From Acididesulfobacillus acetoxydans (GTDB lineage: Bacteria; Bacillota; Desulfitobacteriia; Desulfitobacteriales; Desulfitobacteriaceae), in the NCBI RefSeq assembly GCF_900016645.1, contig NZ_CDGJ01000080.1: a stretch of 25,556 nt of DNA; one strand, given 5' to 3'. Shown here piece by piece: positions 1 through 6,833 of this stretch. The notes below the pieces were generated by a model that saw nothing but the letters and a program-made list of their open reading frames with translations, ran no database searches and was not told the DNA's origin. Position 1 is the first letter of the stretch; each line of letters begins with the position of its first letter. The translations under genes were made by a program, and so were the position numbers.

Positions 1-706
1 TCAGCCCGTCTTTGCTGGCAATTAGGATGTCTTCTACGCCCCGATTCTTTAAGTCGTTGCAGACACTGAGCCAGAAGCTGGCACTTTCACTTTCGCCAAT
101 CCAGATTCCGAGAATATCTTTACGGCCTTGTACATCCAGGCCCAAAACAGAGTAAGCGGCTTTGGTGACAATCCGATTATCTTTGCGAACCTTGAAGTGA
201 ATCGCGTCCAGAAAGACGATGGGATAGATACGCTCAAGGGGTCTGCATTGCCATTCTGTGACGAGTGGCATGACCTTGTCCGTGATTTTACTGACCAACT
301 CGGCTGAGACATCAATGCCGTAGATATCGCGCATATGGGCTTCAATATCCCGGGTCGACATGCCTTTGGCATACATCGCGATAATCTGTTGTTCGAGTTC
401 ACTGGCGTTTTTCTCGTACTTCTTGATGATGTGTGGTTCAAACTCGCCGTTGCGATCCCGGGGAATCGCCAGTTCTGTTTCACCCATACGTGTTTGAATG
501 GTCTTTCTCGAATATCCATTGCGACTGTTGCCTGAATTGTTGCCCTCAACACTGTGTTTTTCATAACCAAGATGGTCGCTCATCTCGGTTTCCAGAATCT
601 CCTGCAGGGTGCGTCTGAAGAGGTCTTTGAGCGTGTTGTGGACGTCTTCGACGGTCTTACAGTCCTTGGCGACTTCACGGGCTAACCGGTCTTTAACATC
701 TTGCAT
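1..706 (-). CDS. IS256-family transposase (Transposase_mut), N-terminal part, runs off the window
   Basis: DDE-type transposase that would catalyse cut or copy movement of the IS. An open frame of 235 codons starts at ATG 706 (MQDVKDRLAREVAKDCKTVE) and stays open to base 1, so the gene continues left of the window. Family hallmarks are visible in order: the LEAEM-like segment ILETEMSDHLGYEKH near residue 40, the RNGYSRKTIQTRMGE segment, the GMSTRDIEAHMRDIYGI helix-turn-helix-like stretch, and the first catalytic Asp (D167) in PIVFLDAIHFKVR. This is followed by AAYSVLGLDVQGRKDILGIW, typical of the family. No frameshift or stop was seen in the visible part, so it may be intact. The catalytic Glu lies outside the window. 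It is transcribed in the same direction as the interrupted potA. Confidence 0.9.
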   Translation of the reverse strand, partial: MQDVKDRLAREVAKDCKTVEDVHNTLKDLFRRTLQEILETEMSDHLGYEKHSVEGNNSGNSRNGYSRKTIQTRMGETELAIPRDRNGEFEPHIIKKYEKNASELEQQIIAMYAKGMSTRDIEAHMRDIYGIDVSAELVSKITDKVMPLVTEWQCRPLERIYPIVFLDAIHFKVRKDNRIVTKAAYSVLGLDVQGRKDILGIWIGESESASFWLSVCNDLKNRGVEDILIASKDGL

Positions 707-762
707 AAATGATCAACTCCTTATTGGTAGTTTTAACCATTTACACAAAACTTCATACGTCC
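1..762 (-). mobile_element. IS256-family insertion sequence, one end only
   Basis: One end of an IS256-type element, with its transposase reading leftward out of the window. The outer end is placed at about 750-767, where the PotA reading frame loses similarity to its family and enters the sequence read on the minus strand as TATGAAGTTTTGTGTAAATG. A TTTTGTGTAAA core near the tip is common in IS256-family terminal repeats (from memory). The exact boundary and the target duplication cannot be fixed because the other end is outside the window. Confidence 0.75.
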
Positions 763-1477
763 TCTCCGCTACGAACTTTGTCTGCGGTCGGTTATAGATT
801 TCATCGGGTGAACCGACCTGCTGTAAGACGCCGTTATTTACAACAGCGATACGGTCGCTCATAGTTAATGACTCTTCCTGGTCATGGGTCACGTAGATGA
901 AAGTGATGCCGAGTTTGCGCTGAAGGTGTTTGAGCTCAACTTGCATCTGTTTGCGCAATTTAAGATCCAGCGCGCCGAGCGGTTCATCTAACAGTAAAAC
1001 TTTGGGCCTGTTGACAAGTGCTCTCGCAATTGCCACACGCTGTCTCTGGCCGCCCGACATCTGGGAAGGCATTCGCTTGTCATATCCGCCCATCTGTACT
1101 AACGAAAGCGCCTCAGCCACGCGTTGACGAATTTCCTCTTTCTTTACTTTCTTTTCGGTTAGTCCGAACGCGATATTATCGTAGACATTCATATGCGGAA
1201 ACAAAGCATAGCTTTGGAAAACGGTATTAACATCGCGCCGGTAGGGTGGCTTGTTCACCACATTTTCGCCCTCAATCATGATGATGCCGGCGGTTACCTC
1301 CTCAAAACCTGCTATCATGCGCAATGTCGTCGTCTTGCCGCAGCCGGAAGGGCCGAGCAGGGTTAAAAACTCACCCTCCCGTATCTTGAGACTTAGATTT
1401 TTCACAACCTTGATTCCACCAAATGATTTATCCACATTGCGCAGTTCAACCATAACCTTGTCAGATAATTCTATCAT
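713..1477 (-). CDS. potA: polyamine ABC transporter ATPase PotA, 3'-truncated by the IS
   Basis: ATPase that powers spermidine/putrescine import, peripheral on the inner face of the membrane. Start ATG 1477 follows an AGGGGGAGG site about 6 nt upstream. The nucleotide-binding domain is complete: Walker A GPSGCGKTT, Q-loop VFQSYALFPHM, signature MSGGQRQRVAIARAL, Walker B VLLLDEPLGALD and switch VTHDQEE. The normal sequence ends near RPQTKFVAE (about residue 237). The last residues, RTYEVLCKWLKLPIRS, are encoded by the IS end. Family members are about 350-370 residues, so the C-terminal TOBE/regulatory domain is missing. It sits 46 nt downstream of potD, and the permease genes potB and potC are probably beyond the IS, outside the window. 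Transport by this system may be impaired. Identity as a PotA-type ATPase is firm; polyamine specificity comes from the neighbours. Confidence 0.88.
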   Translation of the reverse strand: MIELSDKVMVELRNVDKSFGGIKVVKNLSLKIREGEFLTLLGPSGCGKTTTLRMIAGFEEVTAGIIMIEGENVVNKPPYRRDVNTVFQSYALFPHMNVYDNIAFGLTEKKVKKEEIRQRVAEALSLVQMGGYDKRMPSQMSGGQRQRVAIARALVNRPKVLLLDEPLGALDLKLRKQMQVELKHLQRKLGITFIYVTHDQEESLTMSDRIAVVNNGVLQQVGSPDEIYNRPQTKFVAERTYEVLCKWLKLPIRS

Positions 1478-1523
1478 TATCGGCCTCCCCCTCTGTTTGA
1501 TTTCGTGATAGCCGCTTTACCGC

Positions 1524-2606
1524 TTAGCCCTTGAATTCGGTCCAAATCCTGTCGTATTGCCTAAGGGCGCTACCGAGATCACCAATTAATTCGCTATTTT
1601 TAATTTTATCTAATGGTATGTTGCTGGCCGGATTGTCTAAATAGGTCTTTGATAACAGAGAATGGGCTGCTTTGTTAGGATTGGTGTATGGATAGACGTC
1701 TGAAATGGCTTTACTTGCCTCGGGATCCAGGAGGTAGTTGATGAATAGGTTAGCTTCTTTCTCGTGCTTGGTGCCCTTAACGACACAAAGATTATCAATG
1801 GTAAGACCGGCAATACCTTCTTTAGGCCACACGATTTTGATATCAGGGTTTTGCCTAATCGCCAGAGCTGCCTCACCATTGTAAATGAGACCAACTGAGC
1901 ACTCGCCGTTGATCAACTCGGTCTTGGGGCTGTCGGAGTCAAAAACCTTGATATTCGGCCTGAGCCTCTTCAACCAGTTTTCCGCGTCTTTTAGAGCACT
2001 GGCTTTGGTAGAGTTAAGGGAGTGGCCCGTGGCCAGCAAGGCTGCTCCGATGATGGGCCGCTCGTCATCGACAACTACGATCTGATTTCTCAAAGCTGGA
2101 TTAAGCAGGTCGTTATAACTGTTGATCGGCTCTTTCACCTTTTTGGTGTTGACCGCGAGGACGACAGGGGATGACATATAGGGGACGCAGTATTTATTGC
2201 CGGGGTCGTAACTCCGATTTAAGAAGGCGCCGTAAATGTTCTTCAGGTTGGGAATACTGTCCTTGTTAAGGGGCTCGATTAGATTCAGGGCAATCATGGC
2301 CTTAACGACATAGTTGCTGGGCACGACCACATCATACTCGGAGAGTCCGCCCGCCTGAAGTTTGGCCATCATCTCCTCGTTTGAGGAGAAATTGGACATC
2401 TTGACGGTGATGCCATACTTCGCCTTGAAGGAATCGAGTACAGACTGGGGAGTATACTCTGTCCACTGGAAAAAATTAATCTGTTTGGCTTGGCCTTCTT
2501 TGGATGTGGTGCTCACGGGTGTCGTGGCACCTGAACCACAACCGCCCAGCGCTACCAGTACAGCAACAAATAAGGCTACCGTAAGTAAGGATAGAAGACG
2601 TTTCAC
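1524..2606 (-). CDS. potD: spermidine/putrescine-binding lipoprotein PotD
   Basis: Extracytoplasmic polyamine-binding protein of the ABC importer (COG0687, SBP_bac_8 fold), about 360 aa. The chosen start is GTG 2606, which has a GAGGGGGA site about 6 nt upstream and lies 44 nt after the -12 element. An upstream ATG at 2708 in the same frame would lie before the promoter and has no ribosome binding site. The N terminus is a lipoprotein signal (VKRLLSLLTVALFVAVLVAL) ending in a lipobox with the acylated Cys in LGGC. The mature part begins with the family pattern INFFQWTEYTPQSVLDSFKA, then VKMSNFSSNEEMMAKL, YDVVVPSNYVVKAMI and PYMSSPVVLAVNTKKV, and ends normally in QYDRIWTEFKG. It is first in an operon with potA. 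The exact ligand, putrescine or spermidine, is not decided by sequence alone; the adjacent patA favours putrescine. Confidence 0.92.
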   Translation of the reverse strand: MKRLLSLLTVALFVAVLVALGGCGSGATTPVSTTSKEGQAKQINFFQWTEYTPQSVLDSFKAKYGITVKMSNFSSNEEMMAKLQAGGLSEYDVVVPSNYVVKAMIALNLIEPLNKDSIPNLKNIYGAFLNRSYDPGNKYCVPYMSSPVVLAVNTKKVKEPINSYNDLLNPALRNQIVVVDDERPIIGAALLATGHSLNSTKASALKDAENWLKRLRPNIKVFDSDSPKTELINGECSVGLIYNGEAALAIRQNPDIKIVWPKEGIAGLTIDNLCVVKGTKHEKEANLFINYLLDPEASKAISDVYPYTNPNKAAHSLLSKTYLDNPASNIPLDKIKNSELIGDLGSALRQYDRIWTEFKG

Positions 2607-2648
2607 AACTTTTTCCCCCTCATTAATAAATTTTTTATGTACCTTATA

Positions 2649-2664
2649 CGCAAGAATAGTACCA
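2649..2664 (-). promoter_or_regulatory. sigma-54 (-24/-12) promoter of potD-potA
   Basis: Read on the minus strand the element is TGGTACTATTCTTGCG, matching TGGCAC-N5-TTGC with the invariant GG and GC and correct spacing (first G to first G 12 nt). Transcription should begin near 2638, about 32 nt before the GTG start of potD. The neighbouring sigma-54 activator is the obvious candidate partner. Confidence 0.82.
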
Positions 2665-2737
2665 ATATTACGAGTTGCCTGACTCCCTGTAACGGGCCGA
2701 TCCGGCATGTATTTGGGGTTCTTGTGTTATGCCCAAT

Positions 2738-2752
2738 TGAATAAGTTATTCA
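2738..2752. promoter_or_regulatory. perfect 15-bp palindrome, possible activator site for potD
   Basis: TGAATAAGTTATTCA is a perfect 7+1+7 palindrome lying 74-88 bp upstream of the potD -24 element, a usual distance for a sigma-54 activator site. A related shorter palindrome, TGAATATTCA, lies at 5095-5104 upstream of patA. Binding by the 2888-4996 activator is an inference. Confidence 0.4.
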
Positions 2753-2887
2753 CTCGTGCATAAAAGAGGCGTATGACTGTAAAACATCTTCTTTAAGTTT
2801 GCGGAGACCTCATTTGTGTAATGTCCTGCTTCATAAAGCACGTCCCCAAACTCGCGAAGTCGGATCGCCCCGTGATTTGGCTGGGAA

Positions 2888-4996
2888 CTATGCTCTTCTC
2901 TGCGGGGCACGGTTTAGGATTTGTCTGTATTTACGGCTAACCGTAGCTTGGCTGACACCCAGGGCTTTAGCGGCTTTAGTTGTAGAATGGAATTGCTTGA
3001 TCGCCAATGTGACAAGCTCTTCCTCAACCTGAGCAAACGCCTGTTCTAAGGGTATTACTTGGGGAAACCTCCCGGGTTGTCTTACCGTTATAGGGTCCTG
3101 TTTCATCAAGATCCGTTCAACTACCATAGAGTCGATTACCTCTCCATCATTTTTTATGGCAATTCTTTGTATTAGGTTTTGCAGCTCTCGTACATTCCCT
3201 GGAAACGGATACGCCTCCAATAATTCAATTGCCGCTCCAGAAAGCCGAAGACTACGCTTGTAGGTCTGATTAAATTGGGTTAAGAAGACGTTGGCCAACA
3301 AGGCAATATCCTCTTTGCGCTCACGCAGGGGTGGTATTGTTATCGGAAAGACATTTATGCGGTAAAACAAGTCTTCACGGAACTTGCCCTGGGCAACCAG
3401 TTCCGCAAGGGAACGGTTGGTTGCCGCTATGATTTGGATGTCAAATTTTAAGGGTACAGTGGCTCCAACCGGATATACTTCGCGTTCTTGGATTGCTCTC
3501 AACAGCTTTCCCTGGATTATGGGGGGCAATTCGGAAATCTCGTCAAGGAACAGACTGCCCTTATGCGCTTTAATGATCAAACCGGTTTTGCCTTGCTGGC
3601 TGGCGCCTGAGAAGGCACCCTTTTCATATCCGAACAGCTCACTCTCCAGCAGGGTATCAGGAATTGCGGCGCAGTTGATCTTAACAAAAGGGTGATCGCG
3701 ACGTTCACTTAAGGAGTGAATTGTGTTGGCAATGATCTCCTTGCCGACTCCGGATTCGCCACTTAAGAGTACGGTTGCCGAAAACTGTGCCACACGTTCA
3801 ACCTCCTGCATAACTTCATGCATTAGCGGGCTGGCGTAGATTGGCAGTACCCCGTGAACTTTCGTAACGCGATCGCGCAAACGCTCAAGTTCTTGGCGGT
3901 AATCTTCGCTTTGTTTTCGGGTTTGTTCCAGTTCCCGCCGAAGCCGTGACACTTCAGTTAGATCACGTGAGGCAATGACAATACGTTCTAACCCTCCTGC
4001 TTTATGAAAGAGCGGATTCCCTACGGAAAGCCGCGGATAATCACCGTTACTCTGCATTAAAGAAACTTTCCGCTTTTTCTTTTGTACTTCTCGAATCACT
4101 TTGTGGATAAGTTCATCCACTGAGTCCAGTTTTAGTATTTGCTGCCCTATTAGTGTATTGGGCGGTTGTTGCCACTGTGAAGAGATGTAGTGATCACTGG
4201 CGCGCAAAAGTTTACCTCGCGAATCGACAACGATCAACTCGTCATAGATCGTTGATAAAATTGCTTCAAGGTCCTGATTCAGTTGTTTAACCGAATCCAA
4301 CTCCATAGCCATGGCTTCAACGGAGGGCAGATCCTGCAAGACTAGGGCGAATCCGGTAACCACCTGATACATGGTCAGGGGGACAAAATCCACCAATACG
4401 GCGGCTTGGCTTGTGGGTGTGGTAACAATTTGGTTAAGCAGTGAGTTGTGTGTGTCGGCTACGTACAGGAAATTCTGCAGGCCAAAGAGTTCATGCATGC
4501 GCATTTTGGGTAATTCCTTTTCCGAGATGCGCAGCATACGCATTGCTTCCGCATTGCTATTTACTACTGCATAATTAAGGTCAACGATCATCAAGCCGCG
4601 CGGGATAGAGGCAAACAGATTGCGCAACCAGGCAATCTCACTGTTGGTGCCGGTGGACATCATGGTTAACAAAAAGTCTTCGCGCAAGATGTATTTCAAG
4701 TTCCCTTCATACTTTACCAAAGTCACTGATTCAGCAAGCACATCCAATACGCGCTCCGTAAGATCGGCGAAGGGTATGATTTTAAGAGACGACTCGCTGG
4801 CTAACCGATCAAGGATTTGTTCCAGCGGTTCTTGCTGCCCCAATAAGAAATTGAAACTCTTCACGGCAAAGATTTCCCCACCGTTTACAATGAATACATA
4901 AACATGGTCCTCGGTCCGCAGGCGCTCGGAGACGGCGGCTAAACTTGTCATCCTATCCACAAAAATTGGATCACGCAAAAATGTTCGTAAATCCAT
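2888..4996 (-). CDS. sigma-54-dependent transcriptional activator, PAS-PAS-AAA+-Fis type
   Basis: Enhancer-binding protein, about 702 aa, expected to activate the sigma-54 promoters on either side of it. Start ATG 4996 is preferred over a TTG at 5089 in the same frame, though the ribosome site (GGGGG) is modest. Residues 1-115 form an N-terminal domain I do not recognise, possibly CBS-like. Two PAS-like domains follow (about 130-235 and 265-370) with a coiled linker near 375-400, then the AAA+ domain: Walker A GESGVGKE at 413-420, L1 loop GAFSGA at 460-465 instead of the usual GAFTGA, Walker B SLFLDEISEL, and the R-finger region FREDLFYRINVFPI. The C-terminal Fis-type helix-turn-helix is STTKAAKALGVSQATVSRKY. 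It sits between potDA and patA, divergent from patA, and is the likely polyamine-responsive regulator. The PAS ligand is unknown. Confidence 0.93.
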   Translation of the reverse strand: MDLRTFLRDPIFVDRMTSLAAVSERLRTEDHVYVFIVNGGEIFAVKSFNFLLGQQEPLEQILDRLASESSLKIIPFADLTERVLDVLAESVTLVKYEGNLKYILREDFLLTMMSTGTNSEIAWLRNLFASIPRGLMIVDLNYAVVNSNAEAMRMLRISEKELPKMRMHELFGLQNFLYVADTHNSLLNQIVTTPTSQAAVLVDFVPLTMYQVVTGFALVLQDLPSVEAMAMELDSVKQLNQDLEAILSTIYDELIVVDSRGKLLRASDHYISSQWQQPPNTLIGQQILKLDSVDELIHKVIREVQKKKRKVSLMQSNGDYPRLSVGNPLFHKAGGLERIVIASRDLTEVSRLRRELEQTRKQSEDYRQELERLRDRVTKVHGVLPIYASPLMHEVMQEVERVAQFSATVLLSGESGVGKEIIANTIHSLSERRDHPFVKINCAAIPDTLLESELFGYEKGAFSGASQQGKTGLIIKAHKGSLFLDEISELPPIIQGKLLRAIQEREVYPVGATVPLKFDIQIIAATNRSLAELVAQGKFREDLFYRINVFPITIPPLRERKEDIALLANVFLTQFNQTYKRSLRLSGAAIELLEAYPFPGNVRELQNLIQRIAIKNDGEVIDSMVVERILMKQDPITVRQPGRFPQVIPLEQAFAQVEEELVTLAIKQFHSTTKAAKALGVSQATVSRKYRQILNRAPQRRA

Positions 4997-5094
4997 GCTG
5001 GCGCCCCCATTTGATACGTCGATGACTAGCTTATGCAGGAGTGAATAAGTATCTGTGCCCAATATAGCAGAGAAACCAAGGCGTGGCAATACTC

Positions 5095-5190
5095 TGAATA
5101 TTCATAGCGCCATGAAAGTTATTTATGTGAGCGTTAAGCAACGCCCTTGCAGCAGCAGTATCCCTCAGATAGAGGTGAAGGGTTGCTCAC
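5095..5190. promoter_or_regulatory. inverted repeats upstream of patA, possible activator sites
   Basis: This stretch holds the palindrome TGAATATTCA (5095-5104) and a nested long-range inverted repeat: GTGAGC (5127-5132) with GCTCAC (5185-5190), and AGCAAC (5137-5142) with GTTGCT (5182-5187). All lie 35-130 bp upstream of the patA -24 element. They could bind the adjacent sigma-54 activator; no footprint evidence can be read from sequence. Confidence 0.35.
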
Positions 5191-5223
5191 TTACAAAGCG
5201 CAGTAGTTTAGGATTATACCGGA

Positions 5224-5239
5224 TGGCATGAGATTTGCT
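5224..5239 (+). promoter_or_regulatory. sigma-54 (-24/-12) promoter of patA
   Basis: TGGCATGAGATTTGCT matches TGGCAC-N5-TTGCW at all but one core base, with the invariant GG (5225-5226) and GC (5237-5238) correctly spaced. The expected start is near 5250, giving a 33-nt leader before the patA ATG. Confidence 0.88.
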
Positions 5240-5282
5240 TGGTAGGTGTGACAGAAACAACACATGAAACTGGAGGGATACA

Positions 5283-6638
5283 ATGAACAGTTACGAAGAC
5301 ATCTACAAATACACAGAAAAGGTATTGGAGCTCATTGCAAAACCGGTAATTAATCAGAAGGAGGTAGAATGGGTAAAAAAGGAGACAATAAACGGGTTCC
5401 GTGAGTATGTAAATCCGGGTTTTCTTGAGTACAGAAAATCGGTCACCTTAGGAGATTTGGAGGCCAGCGCTGTGGAATGGTCGGATTCCGGTCCGAACGG
5501 TTTTCGTGATGTGAACGGTAAGGAATATATCGACTGCCTGGGTGGATTCGGAATATACAACGTGGGTCACCGCCATCCTAAGGTGCTTAAGGCAGTTACT
5601 GATCAACTAAACCGTCAGGCCTTGCACAGTCAGGATTTACTGGATCCTCTGCGGGCAATGTTAATGAGGATCTTAGCGGATATAACACCGGGTGAATTGA
5701 AGTATTCGTTTTTAACAAATAGTGGTACCGAGTCGGTGGAGGCTGCAATAAAATTGGCTCGGGCGTACAATCGGACGAAGCCGACCATCATTGCCGCTAC
5801 GAAGGCATTCCATGGCAAGAGTTTGGGTTCACTAGCGGGTACTGCCAAAGGGGTTTTCCGCCGTCCCTTTATGCCTATGCTCTCAGGTTTTCGCCATGTT
5901 CCTTTCGACGACTTAGATATGTTGTATAAAACGATGCAATCCTGTCAAATGGTTGGGGAAGACGTTGGCGCCGTCCTGCTGGAACCTATACAAGGTGAAG
6001 GTGGTGTCAACGTCCCGAGCGATGGTTATTTGCCGGGAGTGCGCGAATTGTGCGACGAATTTGGAGCGCTGCTTATTCTCGACGAAGTTCAAACTGGTAT
6101 GGGACGTACAGGTAAAATGTTTTGTTGCGAACATTACGGAGTAGTTCCTGACGTTATGTGTTTAGCTAAAGCATTCGGTGGGGGTATCATGCCGGCGGGT
6201 GCTACAATCGCCACCGAAAAAGTATTTTCGGTTCTGTTCGAAAATCCGTTCTTGCACACTACAACTTTTGGTGGCAATCCATTGGCTTGTGCTGCGGCAA
6301 TTGCCGCGATCAATGTCCTGATTGAAGAAAAACTACCCGAACGTGCAACCATAATGGGTGAATATATGCTGACAGGGTTGCGCAAAGCAGCAGAAGGGCA
6401 TGAAAACTTACTGCCAGATGTACGCGGCAAGGGTTTGCTAATGGCTTTGGAATTCGTCGATAACAATATTGGTTTTGAAGTTGCCAAGCACATGTTTGAT
6501 AATGGCGTCTTGGTGACCGGCACACTGATCAACGCTCAAGTGATTCGGGTAGAGCCTCCCCTCACCATCACGGAGAAAGAAGCGGACAGAGTATTTGAAG
6601 TGTTGAGCTATGCCTTAGATAAAGTAAGTGTAGGGTAG
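5283..6638 (+). CDS. patA: putrescine aminotransferase PatA
   Basis: Class III PLP-dependent transaminase, 451 aa, that moves an amino group from putrescine to 2-oxoglutarate, giving 4-aminobutyraldehyde (cyclising to 1-pyrroline) and glutamate. It resembles E. coli PatA/YgjG (459 aa, from memory) over the whole length. Shared blocks include the N-terminal VNPGFLEYRKSVT, FIDCLGGFGI-type IDCLGGFGIYNVGHRHP, LHSQDLLDPLRAML, NSGTESVEAAIKLA, AFHGKSLGSL, LEPIQGEGGV, LILDEVQTGMGRTGKMF and HTTTFGGNPLACAAA. The PLP Lys is K296 in CLAKAFGGGIMPAGA. The N-terminal extension of about 35 residues is a PatA hallmark separating it from ornithine or GABA aminotransferases. ATG 5283 follows GGAGGG by 6 nt. It is monocistronic or leads into the aldehyde dehydrogenase 195 nt downstream, under the sigma-54 promoter at 5224. 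Highly confident call. Confidence 0.95.
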   Translation: MNSYEDIYKYTEKVLELIAKPVINQKEVEWVKKETINGFREYVNPGFLEYRKSVTLGDLEASAVEWSDSGPNGFRDVNGKEYIDCLGGFGIYNVGHRHPKVLKAVTDQLNRQALHSQDLLDPLRAMLMRILADITPGELKYSFLTNSGTESVEAAIKLARAYNRTKPTIIAATKAFHGKSLGSLAGTAKGVFRRPFMPMLSGFRHVPFDDLDMLYKTMQSCQMVGEDVGAVLLEPIQGEGGVNVPSDGYLPGVRELCDEFGALLILDEVQTGMGRTGKMFCCEHYGVVPDVMCLAKAFGGGIMPAGATIATEKVFSVLFENPFLHTTTFGGNPLACAAAIAAINVLIEEKLPERATIMGEYMLTGLRKAAEGHENLLPDVRGKGLLMALEFVDNNIGFEVAKHMFDNGVLVTGTLINAQVIRVEPPLTITEKEADRVFEVLSYALDKVSVG

Positions 6639-6833
6639 CATCCGTCACCCGCATGTCAAGCCTTGCCCTGGGGTCAACTGGGGCATCAGCCGTAATCTCA
6701 TTCCGGTGTCAACACACTGATGTTTGGTGCAATGAACGCGATAGTGTTGGAAATATGTTGCTATTGTGAGTTGGCTGGGTTTGCGTCCTTTTGGTAATCA
6801 GGGAATAGCTTTGATTATAGGGGGTTGTTATTA

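Noticed and set aside
49..570. A 173-codon minus-strand frame in the transposase region
   Set aside because: It is out of frame with the true IS256 transposase frame (start 706), which carries all family motifs.
4997..5089. N-terminal extension of the first sigma-54 activator from TTG 5089
   Set aside because: No ribosome binding site; ATG 4996 gives a normal start, although no very strong site precedes it either.
6748..6762. TGG...TTGCT before the aldehyde dehydrogenase gene as a sigma-54 promoter
   Set aside because: The GG-to-GC distance is one base too short and the site lies 73 nt from the start codon, unlike the 44-45 nt geometry of the three good sites. A second candidate (6725-6740) has right spacing but a poor -12 (ACGC).
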